Assembly (NCBI RefSeq): GCF_000468035.1
Contig: NZ_KI260533.1
Span: 29,698 to 92,808 of the forward strand
DNA length: 63,111 nucleotides
Direction of reading: 5' to 3'
Source: Selenomonas sp. oral taxon 892 str. F0426
GTDB lineage: Bacteria; Bacillota; Negativicutes; Selenomonadales; Selenomonadaceae
Shown: positions 1 through 9,030 of the stretch, piece by piece
Numbering within the stretch: the stretch's first letter is position 1
Layout of the letters: each line of letters opens with the position of its first letter
Notes under the pieces: model-generated
Seen by the model: the letters and a program-made list of their open reading frames with translations, nothing else
Databases searched by the model: none
What the model was told of the DNA's origin: nothing
Translations under genes and position numbers: made by a program

Positions 1-113
1 GAGCCGATAGGGGCGTTCGTGCAACACCCCCTTTCATGTCTAACTTTAAATTTTCTATTCTATGATCGAATCGGCTCCTCCAACAGCTGTTCACAGCATC
101 TGTTTCGTATTTA
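1..113. other. Non-coding edge of the window
   Basis: This stretch lies downstream of the H-NOX sensor gene. GAGCCGAT at 1-8 is matched by its inverse at 70-77, so the segment could fold, but no U-tract or known riboswitch core is visible. No gene can be supported, and the upstream context is outside the window. Confidence 0.3.
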
Positions 114-1907
114 TCAGGTCTTATAGTGATTGATATCCGCTGAGAACGCTGTCGTGACTTCCTTGAACTGCTTGATTTTTTCCATCATATCCTGCAGCTT
201 CAGATTATGCGTATGCATAGCGGCGTTTACCTCTTCGGTGGAGGCGGAGTTTTGCTCTGCCATAGCGGCGATATGCTCGACCTTGCTGAGGACATCTTCC
301 ATATTCGTCATCTCGGTCTTGAGCTGCTCAATGATGCCCGAAATACTTCCCGACACACCGCGGATGTTGTCGATGTACTGATTGTTCCCCTCGACAACGC
401 GGACGAGCTGATTGCTCTCACGCTCCAAGACCTCGTATTCCTCGTTGACCGAAGCGACAACCTCACTAATGATACGCGTTACGGCCATGACATCGGTCGT
501 GATGACCTCGGCATGTCCCTGCGACTGTTCGGCAAGTTTTCGGACTTCCTCAGCGACGACGCTGAACCCGCGTCCCTGCTCGCCTGCTCGCGCCGCTTCA
601 ATCGCTGCATTGAGGGCGAGCAGGTTCGTTTGCCCTGCGATATCCGTCACCAGCCCCGTGATCGCCATGATCTTCTCCGTCGCCTCTCTGAGGGACTCGA
701 CCTCTTCCTTCACCTCAGTGAATTTTTCCATGCTGTGATTGAGGTTTGTACTGGACGCACGCACCTTGCTGAAGCCCTCGTGAATGCTGTTGACGGCGCA
801 GTTCAGCGCATCGTTATTCTTGACCTGCTCATCGACGACCGATTGCAGTGCCTTCATGTTATTGTTGAGGGAAGCAGCCACGGATATGGTATTCTCCGCC
901 CCTGTCGTAGCGCTGTCGGCAACCTCGTTGATAACGCCTGCAATATTCCCCGAGGCACCGCCCATATTCTCTGCCAACCCGTCAAAATCAATGCCATATC
1001 GCCGCAGCTCGTCTCCTGTCCCCTTGAAGCCCGTAAAGTTCGCCTGCGCCTGCTTGCGATACTTGATCAGGTTATCATTGATCCGCTCGAACACGTCGCC
1101 GGAGCGAAGCGTCAGCGCGTCGAAATATTTGTTTTCGACCAGCTGGTCAATTTCTTTTTCGATTGCTCCGAGAGGACGCAGGAGCATACCGGCAGCGAGC
1201 GCAGCAAACAGCCCGCCGCACGCAGGAATGACAAACGTCTTCCACGAAACATCACCGAGGCTCAGCAGTACGGATAAAATCAGCGTCCCTGCAAACGTCA
1301 GCAGGCCAATGCCGCCCGACAGAGAGCCGGTAAAGGCGACGAGCCTATTGATGCCAAATTTTTTCTCTCGGAAGATCGGCCTTTCAAAGGTGAGCTTCAG
1401 CTTCATATGCGTGGCCGTCTGCTCCTGAACCTCGACCCCGAGTTTTTCCTTGAAATACTCTGCCGAGCCGTTGAGCAGCCCGCGAAAATAGTCCAGAAGC
1501 CCGCGACTCGAGTCATAGGTAAATACCGCCTCGTATTCCGAAATCGGCGTCATAATGAGCTGAGGCGGTTTTGCTCCTGCAATCTTTTTCACGATCTCCA
1601 CATGAATATCATACGTCGATGCCAAGAACGTATATAGATTTTTATTCGCGAAAAATGATGGATACACACGCGCAAAGGACTTGATATTATCGCGGCCCAA
1701 TTCATACCAAATATCTCGAACAGGGAGACCATTCGCCTTGCTGAGCATCTCCATCAGGCGTTTGATCGTGCCGTCATCGACGTCCTCAAGCGGCAGAAAG
1801 AGCCGATCCGGCTCCCAGCCCATCTCCTGCATAACCCTGTCAACTAGCTCACTGCCCCATAATTGGCGCGATGTACTAATCCACGTAGCGACTACAGTGC
1901 CTTTCAT
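114..1907 (-). CDS. H-NOX domain methyl-accepting chemotaxis protein
   Basis: A 597-residue membrane sensor: N-terminal heme-binding H-NOX domain (about 1-185), two transmembrane segments (about 197-250), and a C-terminal chemoreceptor signalling domain whose conserved hairpin tip lies near residues 430-455. Such proteins pass gas binding at the heme to CheW/CheA. Seen directly: proximal heme ligand His102 (DIHVEIV), the YxSxR heme-propionate motif at Tyr131/Ser133/Arg135, and the distal residues Trp9, Asn74 and Tyr140. In the Thermoanaerobacter H-NOX these three form the hydrogen-bond network that stabilises O2, so O2 sensing is inferred here. The ATG at 1907 is chosen because GGGAGGG lies 9 bases upstream and the protein then begins MKGTVVATW like other H-NOX domains; an in-frame start at 1931 would add eight residues. 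No che genes are nearby. Confidence 0.93.
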   Translation of the reverse strand: MKGTVVATWISTSRQLWGSELVDRVMQEMGWEPDRLFLPLEDVDDGTIKRLMEMLSKANGLPVRDIWYELGRDNIKSFARVYPSFFANKNLYTFLASTYDIHVEIVKKIAGAKPPQLIMTPISEYEAVFTYDSSRGLLDYFRGLLNGSAEYFKEKLGVEVQEQTATHMKLKLTFERPIFREKKFGINRLVAFTGSLSGGIGLLTFAGTLILSVLLSLGDVSWKTFVIPACGGLFAALAAGMLLRPLGAIEKEIDQLVENKYFDALTLRSGDVFERINDNLIKYRKQAQANFTGFKGTGDELRRYGIDFDGLAENMGGASGNIAGVINEVADSATTGAENTISVAASLNNNMKALQSVVDEQVKNNDALNCAVNSIHEGFSKVRASSTNLNHSMEKFTEVKEEVESLREATEKIMAITGLVTDIAGQTNLLALNAAIEAARAGEQGRGFSVVAEEVRKLAEQSQGHAEVITTDVMAVTRIISEVVASVNEEYEVLERESNQLVRVVEGNNQYIDNIRGVSGSISGIIEQLKTEMTNMEDVLSKVEHIAAMAEQNSASTEEVNAAMHTHNLKLQDMMEKIKQFKEVTTAFSADINHYKT

Positions 1908-2274
1908 ATAGCAGAGCCCTCCCAAACTCATTTACACAGTCTATTCCAATCTGCATTATAGGACATTTGTAGGAAAAAGAAAAGTAATTTCTCACCGAAT
2001 GTTGCCGTCAAAAGATTTCTTGCTTAATACAAAATACAAGAAATGCCCCTAAAAGATTGCTCCCAACAGGAAATACAGTATGAGCGGTAAAAGAATATCT
2101 GTGCGAACACTCAACCTCAGTCAGATTTTTTTGAAGCCAAAACATAACTTGACCGCATTGTAATAGATGATATCGATATTGATTTGGAACAGCTGACCAC
2201 GAAGAGGAGAAAACTATTCCAGACAACTATAATGATTCCAAATGAAAGGGGGTCAAACGGGGGTCACGGAAAAT
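1908..2274. other. Intergenic region with no convincing gene
   Basis: About 370 bases between the sensor gene and the guaA terminator. It is more A+T-rich than its surroundings. A 72-codon minus-strand frame (2008-2226) and a short plus-strand frame ending near 2274 lack a good ribosome-binding site and resemble no family I know. The stretch may be a decayed gene or mobile-element scar. Confidence 0.3.
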
Positions 2275-2322
2275 AAATAAGCGCAGATGCCCTTGATATA
2301 CAAGGCGCTCTGCGCTTATTTC
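2275..2322 (-). terminator. Intrinsic terminator after guaA
   Basis: Directly after the guaA stop, a 12-bp perfect stem (AATAAGCGCAGA with its inverse) encloses a second short stem and is followed by an A/T-rich run. The stem is symmetric enough to act in both directions. Confidence 0.7.
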
Positions 2323-2324
2323 TA

Positions 2325-3881
2325 CTATTCCAGTTCGATGGTGGCTGGCGGCTTTCCCGTACAGTCATAGAGAACACGGTTGACGCCGCGGACTTCGTTC
2401 ACAATGCGTATGGTGACTCTTGACAGGACTTCCCACGGGATCTGCGCTGCCTCCGCCGTCATAAAGTCGCTCGTCTCTACAGCACGCAGGACGACAGCAT
2501 AGTCGTAGGTGCGTCCATCCCCCATGACACCGACGGATCGCATGTTGGTGAGTGCGGCAAAATATTGACCAAGCTGTTTCTGAATGCCTGCCTTTGCAAT
2601 TTCCTCACGATAGATGGCATCGGCCTCCTGAACAAGCTGAACCTTCTCTGCCGTCACCTCACCGATGATGCGGATGCCGAGTCCCGGCCCAGGGAACGGC
2701 TGGCGGTCAACGAGGTAGTCCGGGATGCCGAGTTCACGTCCCGCAGCACGTACCTCGTCCTTAAACAGGAGGCGAAGAGGTTCAACAATCTCCTTGAAAT
2801 CCACATGATCGGGCAGTCCTCCGACATTGTGGTGCGACTTGATCACAGCCGATTTTCCGAGACCGCTCTCAATGACATCGGGATAGATTGTCCCCTGGAC
2901 GAGGAAGTCCACCGCCCCAATCTCGTGCGCAGCCTCCTCAAACACACGGATGAATTCCTCTCCGATGATTTTGCGCTTCTCCTCGGGCTCTGTGACCCCC
3001 TTGAGTTTTGCATAGAACCGATCACGTGCATTGATGCGGATAAAGTTGACATCGTACGTGCCGGATTCCCCGAAAACAGCTTCGACCTCATCCCCTTCAT
3101 CTTTTCGTAAAAGGCCGTGATCGACAAAGACACATGTAAGCTGGCTGCCGATCGCCTTTGAGAGCAGCACTGCAGCAACGGAGGAGTCGACGCCGCCTGA
3201 GAGCGCGCAGAGCGCACGGCCTGTGCCGATCTTTTCACGCAGCTCTGCGATGGTCTTTTGCACAAAGGAATCCATGCGCCATGTTCCTGTGCATTTGCAG
3301 ACATGATAGACAAAGTTCCTCAGGATCTCTGTCCCGTGCTCCGTATGCATGACCTCAGGATGGAACTGGACCGCATAGAGCCGCTCAGAGGGATTCTCCA
3401 TCGCTGCAATTGGGCAGACGGGTGTGCTTGCCGTCGCATGAAAGCCCGCAGGCAGTTTGCTGATATAGTCCGTGTGACTCATCCAGCAAATATTTTTTGC
3501 GGGGATGCCGTCAAATAGGAGGGACGATTTGTCCGCAATGTCAACCTCTGTTTTTCCGTATTCGCTCGTTGGCGCAGTCTCGACCATACCGCCGCAGATA
3601 TATGCCATCAGCTGTGCACCATAGCAGATACCGAGGACAGGGATCCCGAGGGAAAAGAGTTCTTTCGGCGCTGTGATAGCCTCCGCACCATAGACGCTGT
3701 TCGGTCCACCCGTCAGAATAATGCCGCGCGGTGCAAGTTCTCGAATGCGGTCCATGGACAGTGTATGTGGGTGTACCTCACAGTAAACGTGATTTTCTCG
3801 GACGCGGCGTGCAATCAGCTGATTGTACTGTCCGCCGAAATCGAGTACTAAGACCATTTCTGCGCCATCGGCTCTGTTCAT
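2325..3881 (-). CDS. guaA: GMP synthase (glutamine-hydrolysing)
   Basis: 518 residues, normal length. It converts XMP, glutamine and ATP to GMP in the cytoplasm. The N-terminal class I glutamine amidotransferase domain shows the nucleophile Cys86 in GICYGAQ and the His174/Glu176 pair in FHPEV. The ATP pyrophosphatase domain has the PP-loop SGGVDSS at 228-234, followed by the C-terminal dimerisation domain. It is last in the recA-recX-guaA run, 21 bases after recX, and ends at a strong terminator. No purine riboswitch is visible in front of it, so it is probably carried by the recA transcript or an unseen promoter. ATG at 3881 follows AAAGG; an alternative Met lies eight residues inside. Confidence 0.98.
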   Translation of the reverse strand: MNRADGAEMVLVLDFGGQYNQLIARRVRENHVYCEVHPHTLSMDRIRELAPRGIILTGGPNSVYGAEAITAPKELFSLGIPVLGICYGAQLMAYICGGMVETAPTSEYGKTEVDIADKSSLLFDGIPAKNICWMSHTDYISKLPAGFHATASTPVCPIAAMENPSERLYAVQFHPEVMHTEHGTEILRNFVYHVCKCTGTWRMDSFVQKTIAELREKIGTGRALCALSGGVDSSVAAVLLSKAIGSQLTCVFVDHGLLRKDEGDEVEAVFGESGTYDVNFIRINARDRFYAKLKGVTEPEEKRKIIGEEFIRVFEEAAHEIGAVDFLVQGTIYPDVIESGLGKSAVIKSHHNVGGLPDHVDFKEIVEPLRLLFKDEVRAAGRELGIPDYLVDRQPFPGPGLGIRIIGEVTAEKVQLVQEADAIYREEIAKAGIQKQLGQYFAALTNMRSVGVMGDGRTYDYAVVLRAVETSDFMTAEAAQIPWEVLSRVTIRIVNEVRGVNRVLYDCTGKPPATIELE

Positions 3882-3902
3882 AATGAAAGTCCCTTTCTCA
3901 TT

Positions 3903-4394
3903 TTATTCCTCTGCATTTTCTGTGAACATCCGTACAGCAGTATGCGCTGTATCGAGCGAAAACCCCTTCTGATACAGATGCGCCATCATCTTTTGATGCG
4001 CATCCGTCGGTTTGAACTTCGTGGAAAGAAGCCGCTCTGCTACAGCGATCTCTCGTTCGAACGTGTCCTCCGGGACAACACTCCTCACAAGGTCGTGATC
4101 AAAGCCGCGCTGCATGAGCTTTGCACAGATCTGACGAACGGAGCTGCGATTCTCATTGTAGAGATACATGAACTGCTGTGCACAAAGGTCCGTATCATCG
4201 AGATAATGCCGCTCAATAAGGCGCGCAACAGCATCGTCGATCTCCTCCGCGGGAAAACCCTTGCGGTCGAGTTTCTCACGCAGTTTCTTTTCACTGTATG
4301 CCTGCCGTGCGAGATAGTCGACCGCAGTCATCAGTGCCGTTTTATACGCAGCTTTCCGGGGGCGCTTCCTCTGTTCGTCGCAGCTATCGGTCAT
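3903..4394 (-). CDS. recX: Regulatory protein RecX
   Basis: 163 residues, the RecX family size. RecX binds RecA filaments and modulates their activity. The protein has the expected three-helix repeats: [15 protein letters not shown] near residues 28-42, the region containing ERHYLDD and the Arg-Gln-Ile segment, and a C-terminal block. Its start overlaps the recA stop by four bases (ATGA), indicating translational coupling, and recA-recX is a common pair. Confidence 0.93.
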   Translation of the reverse strand: MTDSCDEQRKRPRKAAYKTALMTAVDYLARQAYSEKKLREKLDRKGFPAEEIDDAVARLIERHYLDDTDLCAQQFMYLYNENRSSVRQICAKLMQRGFDHDLVRSVVPEDTFEREIAVAERLLSTKFKPTDAHQKMMAHLYQKGFSLDTAHTAVRMFTENAEE

Positions 4395-5524
4395 TCATCG
4401 CTCCCTGGCAGCACATCCGGCATCGCCTCATCCGAAGTATCTGTTGCTGCAGTGCCCCCGGCCTTTTTCAAAGAGGATTTCTTTTTAGAGGGTTCCCCCT
4501 CAACCAGAAGTTTCGTACGAATCTTTTCCTCAATCTCGGCGATGAGTTCCGGCTTCTCCTCCAGGGTAACCTTCGCGTTTTCCTTGCCCTGACCAAGACG
4601 CGTTCCCTCATAGGAATACCATGCGCCGCTCTTGTCCACGATATCGAGATCAACTGCCATATCGATGATGCTGCCGAGACGCGAGACCCCCTCACCATAC
4701 ATGATGTCAAACTCGGCGGTCTTAAACGGCGGTGCAACTTTATTCTTCACAATCTTAGCGCGCGTACGATTGCCAAGGGACTCAGTCCCCTGCTTAATCG
4801 AGTCGGCACGGCGTACATCAATGCGCACAGATGCATAGAACTTCAGCGCACGCCCGCCTGTCGTCGTCTCTGGGTTGCCATAGGTGACACCGATCTTCTC
4901 GCGCAGCTGGTTGATAAAGACGGCGACCGTGCGCGTCTTGCTGATAATGCCCGTGAGCTTTCGCATCGCCTGACTCATAAGACGTGCCTGCAGTCCGACA
5001 ACAGAGGCACCCATGTCTCCATCTATCTCGGACTTCGGCACAAGAGCCGCGACCGAGTCCACCACGATGATATCAATCGCGCTGCTGCGCACCAGAGCAT
5101 CGACGATCTCAAGCGCCTGCTCTCCCGTGTCCGGCTGCGAGATCAGAAGCTCTTCCGTATTGACGCCCAGCTTGCGTGCGTATTCGGGATCGAGCGCGTG
5201 CTCGGCATCAATAAATGCGGCAAGTCCACCCGCCTTTTGTGCCTCGGCGATCATGTGGAGAGTTACCGTCGTCTTGCCTGAGGACTCCGGACCATATACC
5301 TCAATGATGCGCCCGCGCGGGATTCCGCCGACGCCAAGAGCAATATCAAGGGGCAGAATGCCGGTCGATATGACCTCGATATTCATATTTGCCTTGGCCT
5401 CACCAAGACGCATGATTGCTCCCTTTCCGTGGGTTTTCTCAATCTGCTTGAGCGCGTTTTCCAGTGCTTCCTCGCGCGTCATCTGTTTCTCTCTCTTGAT
5501 GTCCTTCTTATCTCTCTCTGCCAT
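4391..5524 (-). CDS. recA: Recombinase RecA
   Basis: 377 residues. DNA-dependent ATPase for homologous strand exchange and LexA cleavage. Walker A GPESSGKT is at residues 78-85, and the MAW-type motif and loop regions are intact. The C-terminal tail is acidic after a basic Lys-rich patch, as usual. ATG at 5524 is preferred over the GTG at 5533 because GGAG lies 8 bases upstream of the ATG and only about 1 base from the GTG. A promoter and a half-site resembling the Firmicute LexA box (CGAACAT, around 5540-5546) lie upstream, but no full CGAACATATGTTCG palindrome is visible. Confidence 0.98.
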   Translation of the reverse strand: MAERDKKDIKREKQMTREEALENALKQIEKTHGKGAIMRLGEAKANMNIEVISTGILPLDIALGVGGIPRGRIIEVYGPESSGKTTVTLHMIAEAQKAGGLAAFIDAEHALDPEYARKLGVNTEELLISQPDTGEQALEIVDALVRSSAIDIIVVDSVAALVPKSEIDGDMGASVVGLQARLMSQAMRKLTGIISKTRTVAVFINQLREKIGVTYGNPETTTGGRALKFYASVRIDVRRADSIKQGTESLGNRTRAKIVKNKVAPPFKTAEFDIMYGEGVSRLGSIIDMAVDLDIVDKSGAWYSYEGTRLGQGKENAKVTLEEKPELIAEIEEKIRTKLLVEGEPSKKKSSLKKAGGTAATDTSDEAMPDVLPGSDE

Positions 5525-5558
5525 CTCATGCACTCCTTTATGTTCGATTCTTTTCCCA

Positions 5559-5588
5559 ATTATACGAAAATCCCCGCTCTTTTGTCAA
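5559..5588 (-). promoter_or_regulatory. recA promoter
   Basis: TTGACA (5588-5583), 18-base spacer, TATAAT (5564-5559), reading towards recA. The -35 box lies in the loop side of the yqeY-like terminator hairpin and the spacer carries one arm of it. Confidence 0.75.
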
Positions 5589-5606
5589 AAGGAATGTGCG
5601 GGGATT
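5565..5606 (-). terminator. Terminator after the YqeY-like gene
   Basis: AATCCCCGC and its inverse GCGGGGATT form a 9-bp G+C-rich stem followed by TTTCG. It overlaps the recA promoter spacer. Confidence 0.6.
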
Positions 5607-5625
5607 GTTCTATGCTATGAAGTAG

Positions 5626-6069
5626 TTATTTCAAAAAGGAGCGGACAATTTCATTTACAAGCTTGCCGTCCGCACGCCCCTTGACGCGCGGCATGAGAAC
5701 GCCCATGACCTTGCCCATGTCCTTTGCAGTCGCCGCGCCGACTGCGGTGACTGCCTCTTCGACAATCTTCCGAATCTCATCGGCACTGAGCTGCTCGGGC
5801 AGATATGGCATCAGAATGGCGATCTCGCCCTTTGTCTTCTCGACAAGATCGGCACGTCCGCCGCGCTCAAACTCCTCGATGGAGTCGCGGCGCATCTTCA
5901 CTTCCTTCGTGATGACGCCGATGATCTCATCATCGCTCAGCGTCTTCTTGCCGTCGATCTCGGCCTGACGAACGGCGCCGCGCACAAGGCGAATAACGGA
6001 AAGGCGCTCCTTCTCGCCCTGTTTCATCGCATCCTTCATATCTGCTGTGAGTTTTTCCATCAATGACAT
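5626..6069 (-). CDS. GatB/YqeY domain protein
   Basis: 147 residues, all of it the YqeY domain (helical, related to the C-terminal tRNA-binding part of GatB). Signature stretches are RLVRGAVRQ and the C-terminal AAATAKDMGKVMG region ending in GRADGKLVNEIVR. The function of stand-alone YqeY proteins is not settled; a link to tRNA-dependent amidation is inferred from homology. It follows rpsU in the same direction, a common Firmicute arrangement. ATG at 6069 has AAGGGATG about 9 bases upstream. Confidence 0.9.
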   Translation of the reverse strand: MSLMEKLTADMKDAMKQGEKERLSVIRLVRGAVRQAEIDGKKTLSDDEIIGVITKEVKMRRDSIEEFERGGRADLVEKTKGEIAILMPYLPEQLSADEIRKIVEEAVTAVGAATAKDMGKVMGVLMPRVKGRADGKLVNEIVRSFLK

Positions 6070-6102
6070 TGCTCTTCATCCCTTCGTAAAAGAAGTAAAT
6101 AG

Positions 6103-6133
6103 AAAAACATCCGCGGCACAACGACCACGGATG
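6103..6133 (-). terminator. Terminator between rpsU and yqeY-like gene
   Basis: CATCCGTGG and CCGCGGATG pair around a short loop and are followed by TTTTTC on the minus strand. It probably limits read-through from rpsU into the next gene. Confidence 0.65.
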
Positions 6134-6143
6134 CCTTTTGCAA

Positions 6144-6326
6144 TCAGCCCCTGTATTTGCGTTTACGCGCTGCCTCAGACTTCTTTTTGCGGCGAACGCT
6201 CGGTTTCTCGTAATGTTCACGCTTTCGAACTTCGGCAAGAGTGCCGGCCTTCTGTGACATACGCTTAAAGCGGCGGAGAGCACTATCGATCGACTCATTC
6301 TTGCCGACCTTGATTTCATTTGCCAT
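6144..6326 (-). CDS. rpsU: Small ribosomal subunit protein bS21
   Basis: 60 residues, normal length. Component of the 30S platform. It starts [12 protein letters not shown] and ends in the usual Lys/Arg-rich tail ([16 protein letters not shown]). ATG at 6326 has GGGAGGGGAA just upstream; longer in-frame extensions to 6476 have no such signal. Confidence 0.97.
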   Translation of the reverse strand: MANEIKVGKNESIDSALRRFKRMSQKAGTLAEVRKREHYEKPSVRRKKKSEAARKRKYRG

Positions 6327-6549
6327 GCATTTCCCCTCCCTCCACGCGCGGAGTAATTTTGCACCGATAAATGATGCAAAAACATTATACCCCATAGAGA
6401 TAATCCGTGTCAATCGTGTAATCAAATTTTCACAAAGGATGAATTCGTCTAAAATGTATTCGCTGCGCATGAACACAGCAGCAGCCTGATCATGGGGGCT
6501 GGCTGCCGATTCAACAGCGAGTCATCCGCCGATGCGGCATAAGAAAATT

Positions 6550-6577
6550 TTGCCAAATTCCTTTTTTTTGCTATAAT
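6550..6577 (+). promoter_or_regulatory. Promoter of the NhaC-type antiporter gene
   Basis: TTGCCA (6550-6555), 16-base spacer rich in T, TATAAT (6572-6577). The gene start is about 44 bases further on. Confidence 0.65.
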
Positions 6578-6620
6578 GGGGAATAGTTTTGTAAAACAAT
6601 AAAGGGAGTGTATTTAACTC

Positions 6621-8132
6621 ATGACAGCAACCGCATGGTCGATTCTTCCGCCGATCATCACCATCGTCCTCGCGCTCTGGACGAAGGAAGTCTACATGTC
6701 GCTCATCATCGGCATCTTCTCGGGCGCAATGCTCTTTGCGGGCGGAAACTTCCTGCAGGCGACACTCACGATGTTTCAGGTCATGGCGGACAAGGTCGGC
6801 AGCAACGTCAACATCCTTGTCTTTCTCGTCATCCTCGGCATTCTCGTCGCCGCCATCACGCGCTCAGGCGCGATGAATGCCTACGGTGAGTGGGCAACGC
6901 GCACGATCAAGGGCAAGCGCAGCGCCTCCCTCGTCACCGTGCTGCTCGGCATTGTCATCTTTATCGACGACTACTTCAACTGCCTCACGGTCGGCACGGT
7001 CATGCGCCCCGTCACAGATAAATTCCAGATCGCGCGCACCAAGCTCGCCTACATCATCGATGCGACGGCGGCCCCCATCTGCATCATCGCTCCCGTCTCG
7101 AGCTGGGCGGCTGCGGTTGGTTCGTCTCTCCCGGAGGATGCACAGATCGACGGCTTCATGCTGTTTCTCCAGACAATTCCCTTCAATCTTTACGCATGGC
7201 TGACACTGCTTTTCATGCTCTTCATCATTTGGACGGGGCGTGACTTCGGTGCAATGCGGAAAAGCGTCGAAAAATCCAACGTGCATTTTGAAATCCCGAA
7301 GGAGTATCAGGACACCGCAGAGGCATCCGCGAGTGCGGCAAGCGAAGGCCGCGGCAAGATGCTCGATCTCATGCTCCCTCTCCTCGTTCTCATTGGCGCC
7401 TGCATCTATGGCATGCTCTATACGGGCGGAATCCATGACGGCAACAGTATCGCGGACTCCTTCGCCAACTGCGATTCCTCAAAATCGCTTGTGCTCGGCT
7501 CGTTCATTGCCTTCGTCTTCACCGGCCTGCTCTACCTCCCGCGCCGCGTCGTCTCATTCAACGTGTTTTGTGACAGCTTCGGCTGGGGCTTTAAGGCAAT
7601 GACCCCCGCCATCTTCATCCTCTGCCTCGCGTGGACGCTCTCCGGCATCTGCAGCAAAGAGTACCTCGATCTTGGCGGCTTCGTCGGCTCGGTTGTGCAG
7701 GCAAATGCGGGCGTGGTCATGTTCCTGCCGCCGCTCTTCTTCCTCGTTGCGGTAGGACTTGCCTTTGCGACCGGAACAAGCTGGGGCACGTTCGGCATCC
7801 TCATCCCAATTGCAATCGCTGTTCTCGGTCAGACGGCACCGGACATCCTCGTCGTCTCCGTCGCCGCCATCCTCTCAGGTGCCGTCTGCGGTGACCACGC
7901 CTCCCCCATCTCTGACACCACCATCCTTGCTTCGGCAGGCGCACAATGCCACCACCTCGACCACGTATCGACACAGCTGCCCTACGTCACCGTTGTCGCC
8001 GCCTGCTCCCTGTTTGGATACATTGCCGACGGATTTACGGGCAACGGCTACATCGGTCTCGGTGTCGGCATCGCCTCCCTCGCTGTCTTCATGGCTGTAC
8101 TCTCCTCGCGCGTAAGTCCAGCAAAAGAGTAA
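6621..8132 (+). CDS. NhaC-family Na+/H+ antiporter
   Basis: 503-residue inner-membrane protein with about eleven hydrophobic segments. The VLLGIVIFIDDYFNCLTVGTV stretch (roughly residues 111-131) with its buried acidic pair, and the later SGAVCGDHASPISDTTI segment, are hallmarks of the NhaC/ArsB-related ion transporters. The family includes Na+/H+ exchangers and amino-acid or dicarboxylate-coupled antiporters, so the exact substrate is not settled. Monocistronic: own promoter, AAGGGAG ribosome-binding site, and a terminator just after the stop. Confidence 0.88.
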   Translation: MTATAWSILPPIITIVLALWTKEVYMSLIIGIFSGAMLFAGGNFLQATLTMFQVMADKVGSNVNILVFLVILGILVAAITRSGAMNAYGEWATRTIKGKRSASLVTVLLGIVIFIDDYFNCLTVGTVMRPVTDKFQIARTKLAYIIDATAAPICIIAPVSSWAAAVGSSLPEDAQIDGFMLFLQTIPFNLYAWLTLLFMLFIIWTGRDFGAMRKSVEKSNVHFEIPKEYQDTAEASASAASEGRGKMLDLMLPLLVLIGACIYGMLYTGGIHDGNSIADSFANCDSSKSLVLGSFIAFVFTGLLYLPRRVVSFNVFCDSFGWGFKAMTPAIFILCLAWTLSGICSKEYLDLGGFVGSVVQANAGVVMFLPPLFFLVAVGLAFATGTSWGTFGILIPIAIAVLGQTAPDILVVSVAAILSGAVCGDHASPISDTTILASAGAQCHHLDHVSTQLPYVTVVAACSLFGYIADGFTGNGYIGLGVGIASLAVFMAVLSSRVSPAKE

Positions 8133-8148
8133 ATTTTGCCCAAATACA

Positions 8149-8182
8149 ACGAGTCACCGACAAAGCATTGGTGACTCGTTTT
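8149..8182 (+). terminator. Terminator of the antiporter gene
   Basis: Perfect 10-bp stem ACGAGTCACC / GGTGACTCGT with an 11-base loop, then TTTTG. Confidence 0.8.
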
Positions 8183-8229
8183 GTTTACGTGATGTTCAAT
8201 TTGGCCCTCATATATGATAGGGCAAGCGC

Positions 8230-8901
8230 TCATGCCGCAAGTTTCTTTCCGGAATTCGGCTCGTTTTTCAGAATGTACTCCCCCACTGAGGAAGTCTCGC
8301 CCGATTGAAGGGCTTCGAGCATACGGTTGATGAGCGGCGGCGGTGTCCACGCGAGCGGCAGGAAACAATCCGCGCACGCGTTATACATTGCATGCAGATC
8401 GTTCTGGGCATGACGACGAAGGAGTGCATACTCGGCCTTTCGTTGCTCATATCGGCGCCCGGCACGCAGATAGCCGATCGTCGCAATCGCCCCCCAGAGA
8501 ACGAAATAATATGCCCAGATAAAATTCGGCAGAAATGGCGAAAGAGGAAGATAGACCAGCGCAGAAACAAGCCCGCCGACGAGAAGCCAGAGAGCAAAGG
8601 ATGGACGACTCACCCCTTCTTCAATATAGTTCAGATCCTCAAGCACCTGATAGAGGTTGTTGTGTTGGATAAAATACCCCCTCATACGCTGCAGTCCATC
8701 AATCTGGGCTGCACGTTCCTCTGGGATCGCCGCCGGCTCATTCAGAGCGATCTCCTCCGGCATGTCCCGTTTATGTTTTGCCGCAGTATCCGAGAGGAAG
8801 CTCCATGTATCCAGCTCATCATCAATCAGTGCTCGTTCTCCACAGTGAGGACAAATACGTGTAAGTCCTTCTATCTTCAATCCGCATTCTTTGCAAATCA
8901 T
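8230..8901 (-). CDS. Zinc-ribbon membrane protein of unknown function
   Basis: 223 residues. An N-terminal zinc ribbon with Cys3, Cys6, Cys17 and Cys20 (CKEC and CPHC) is followed by an acidic linker, two transmembrane segments (about 102-121 and 127-145) and a cytoplasmic helical tail. I do not recognise a named family. The layout, zinc ribbon plus small membrane anchor, is common in Firmicutes and is usually left as hypothetical. ATG at 8901 has AAGGAGGG upstream and places the first Cys pair right at the N-terminus. Confidence 0.75.
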   Translation of the reverse strand: MICKECGLKIEGLTRICPHCGERALIDDELDTWSFLSDTAAKHKRDMPEEIALNEPAAIPEERAAQIDGLQRMRGYFIQHNNLYQVLEDLNYIEEGVSRPSFALWLLVGGLVSALVYLPLSPFLPNFIWAYYFVLWGAIATIGYLRAGRRYEQRKAEYALLRRHAQNDLHAMYNACADCFLPLAWTPPPLINRMLEALQSGETSSVGEYILKNEPNSGKKLAA

Positions 8902-8985
8902 GTGATCCCTCCTTACCGGCAAAATTTTATTACGTATTCTAACATATATCATTATTTTTGTCTAATGACAAAACCGGTATACATG

Positions 8986-9021
8986 AAAGGTCCATTCGCA
9001 TGCACATACGAATGGACCTTT
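8986..9021. terminator. Bidirectional terminator
   Basis: AAAGGTCCATTCG and its perfect inverse (13 bp) around a 10-base loop, with T-runs on both sides. On the minus strand it terminates the downstream permease gene. Confidence 0.75.
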
Positions 9022-9030
9022 GTGTTTTAT

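Noticed and set aside
2008-2226. A 72-codon minus-strand frame before guaA
   Set aside because: No ribosome-binding site, no family resemblance, and A+T-rich composition typical of non-coding DNA here.
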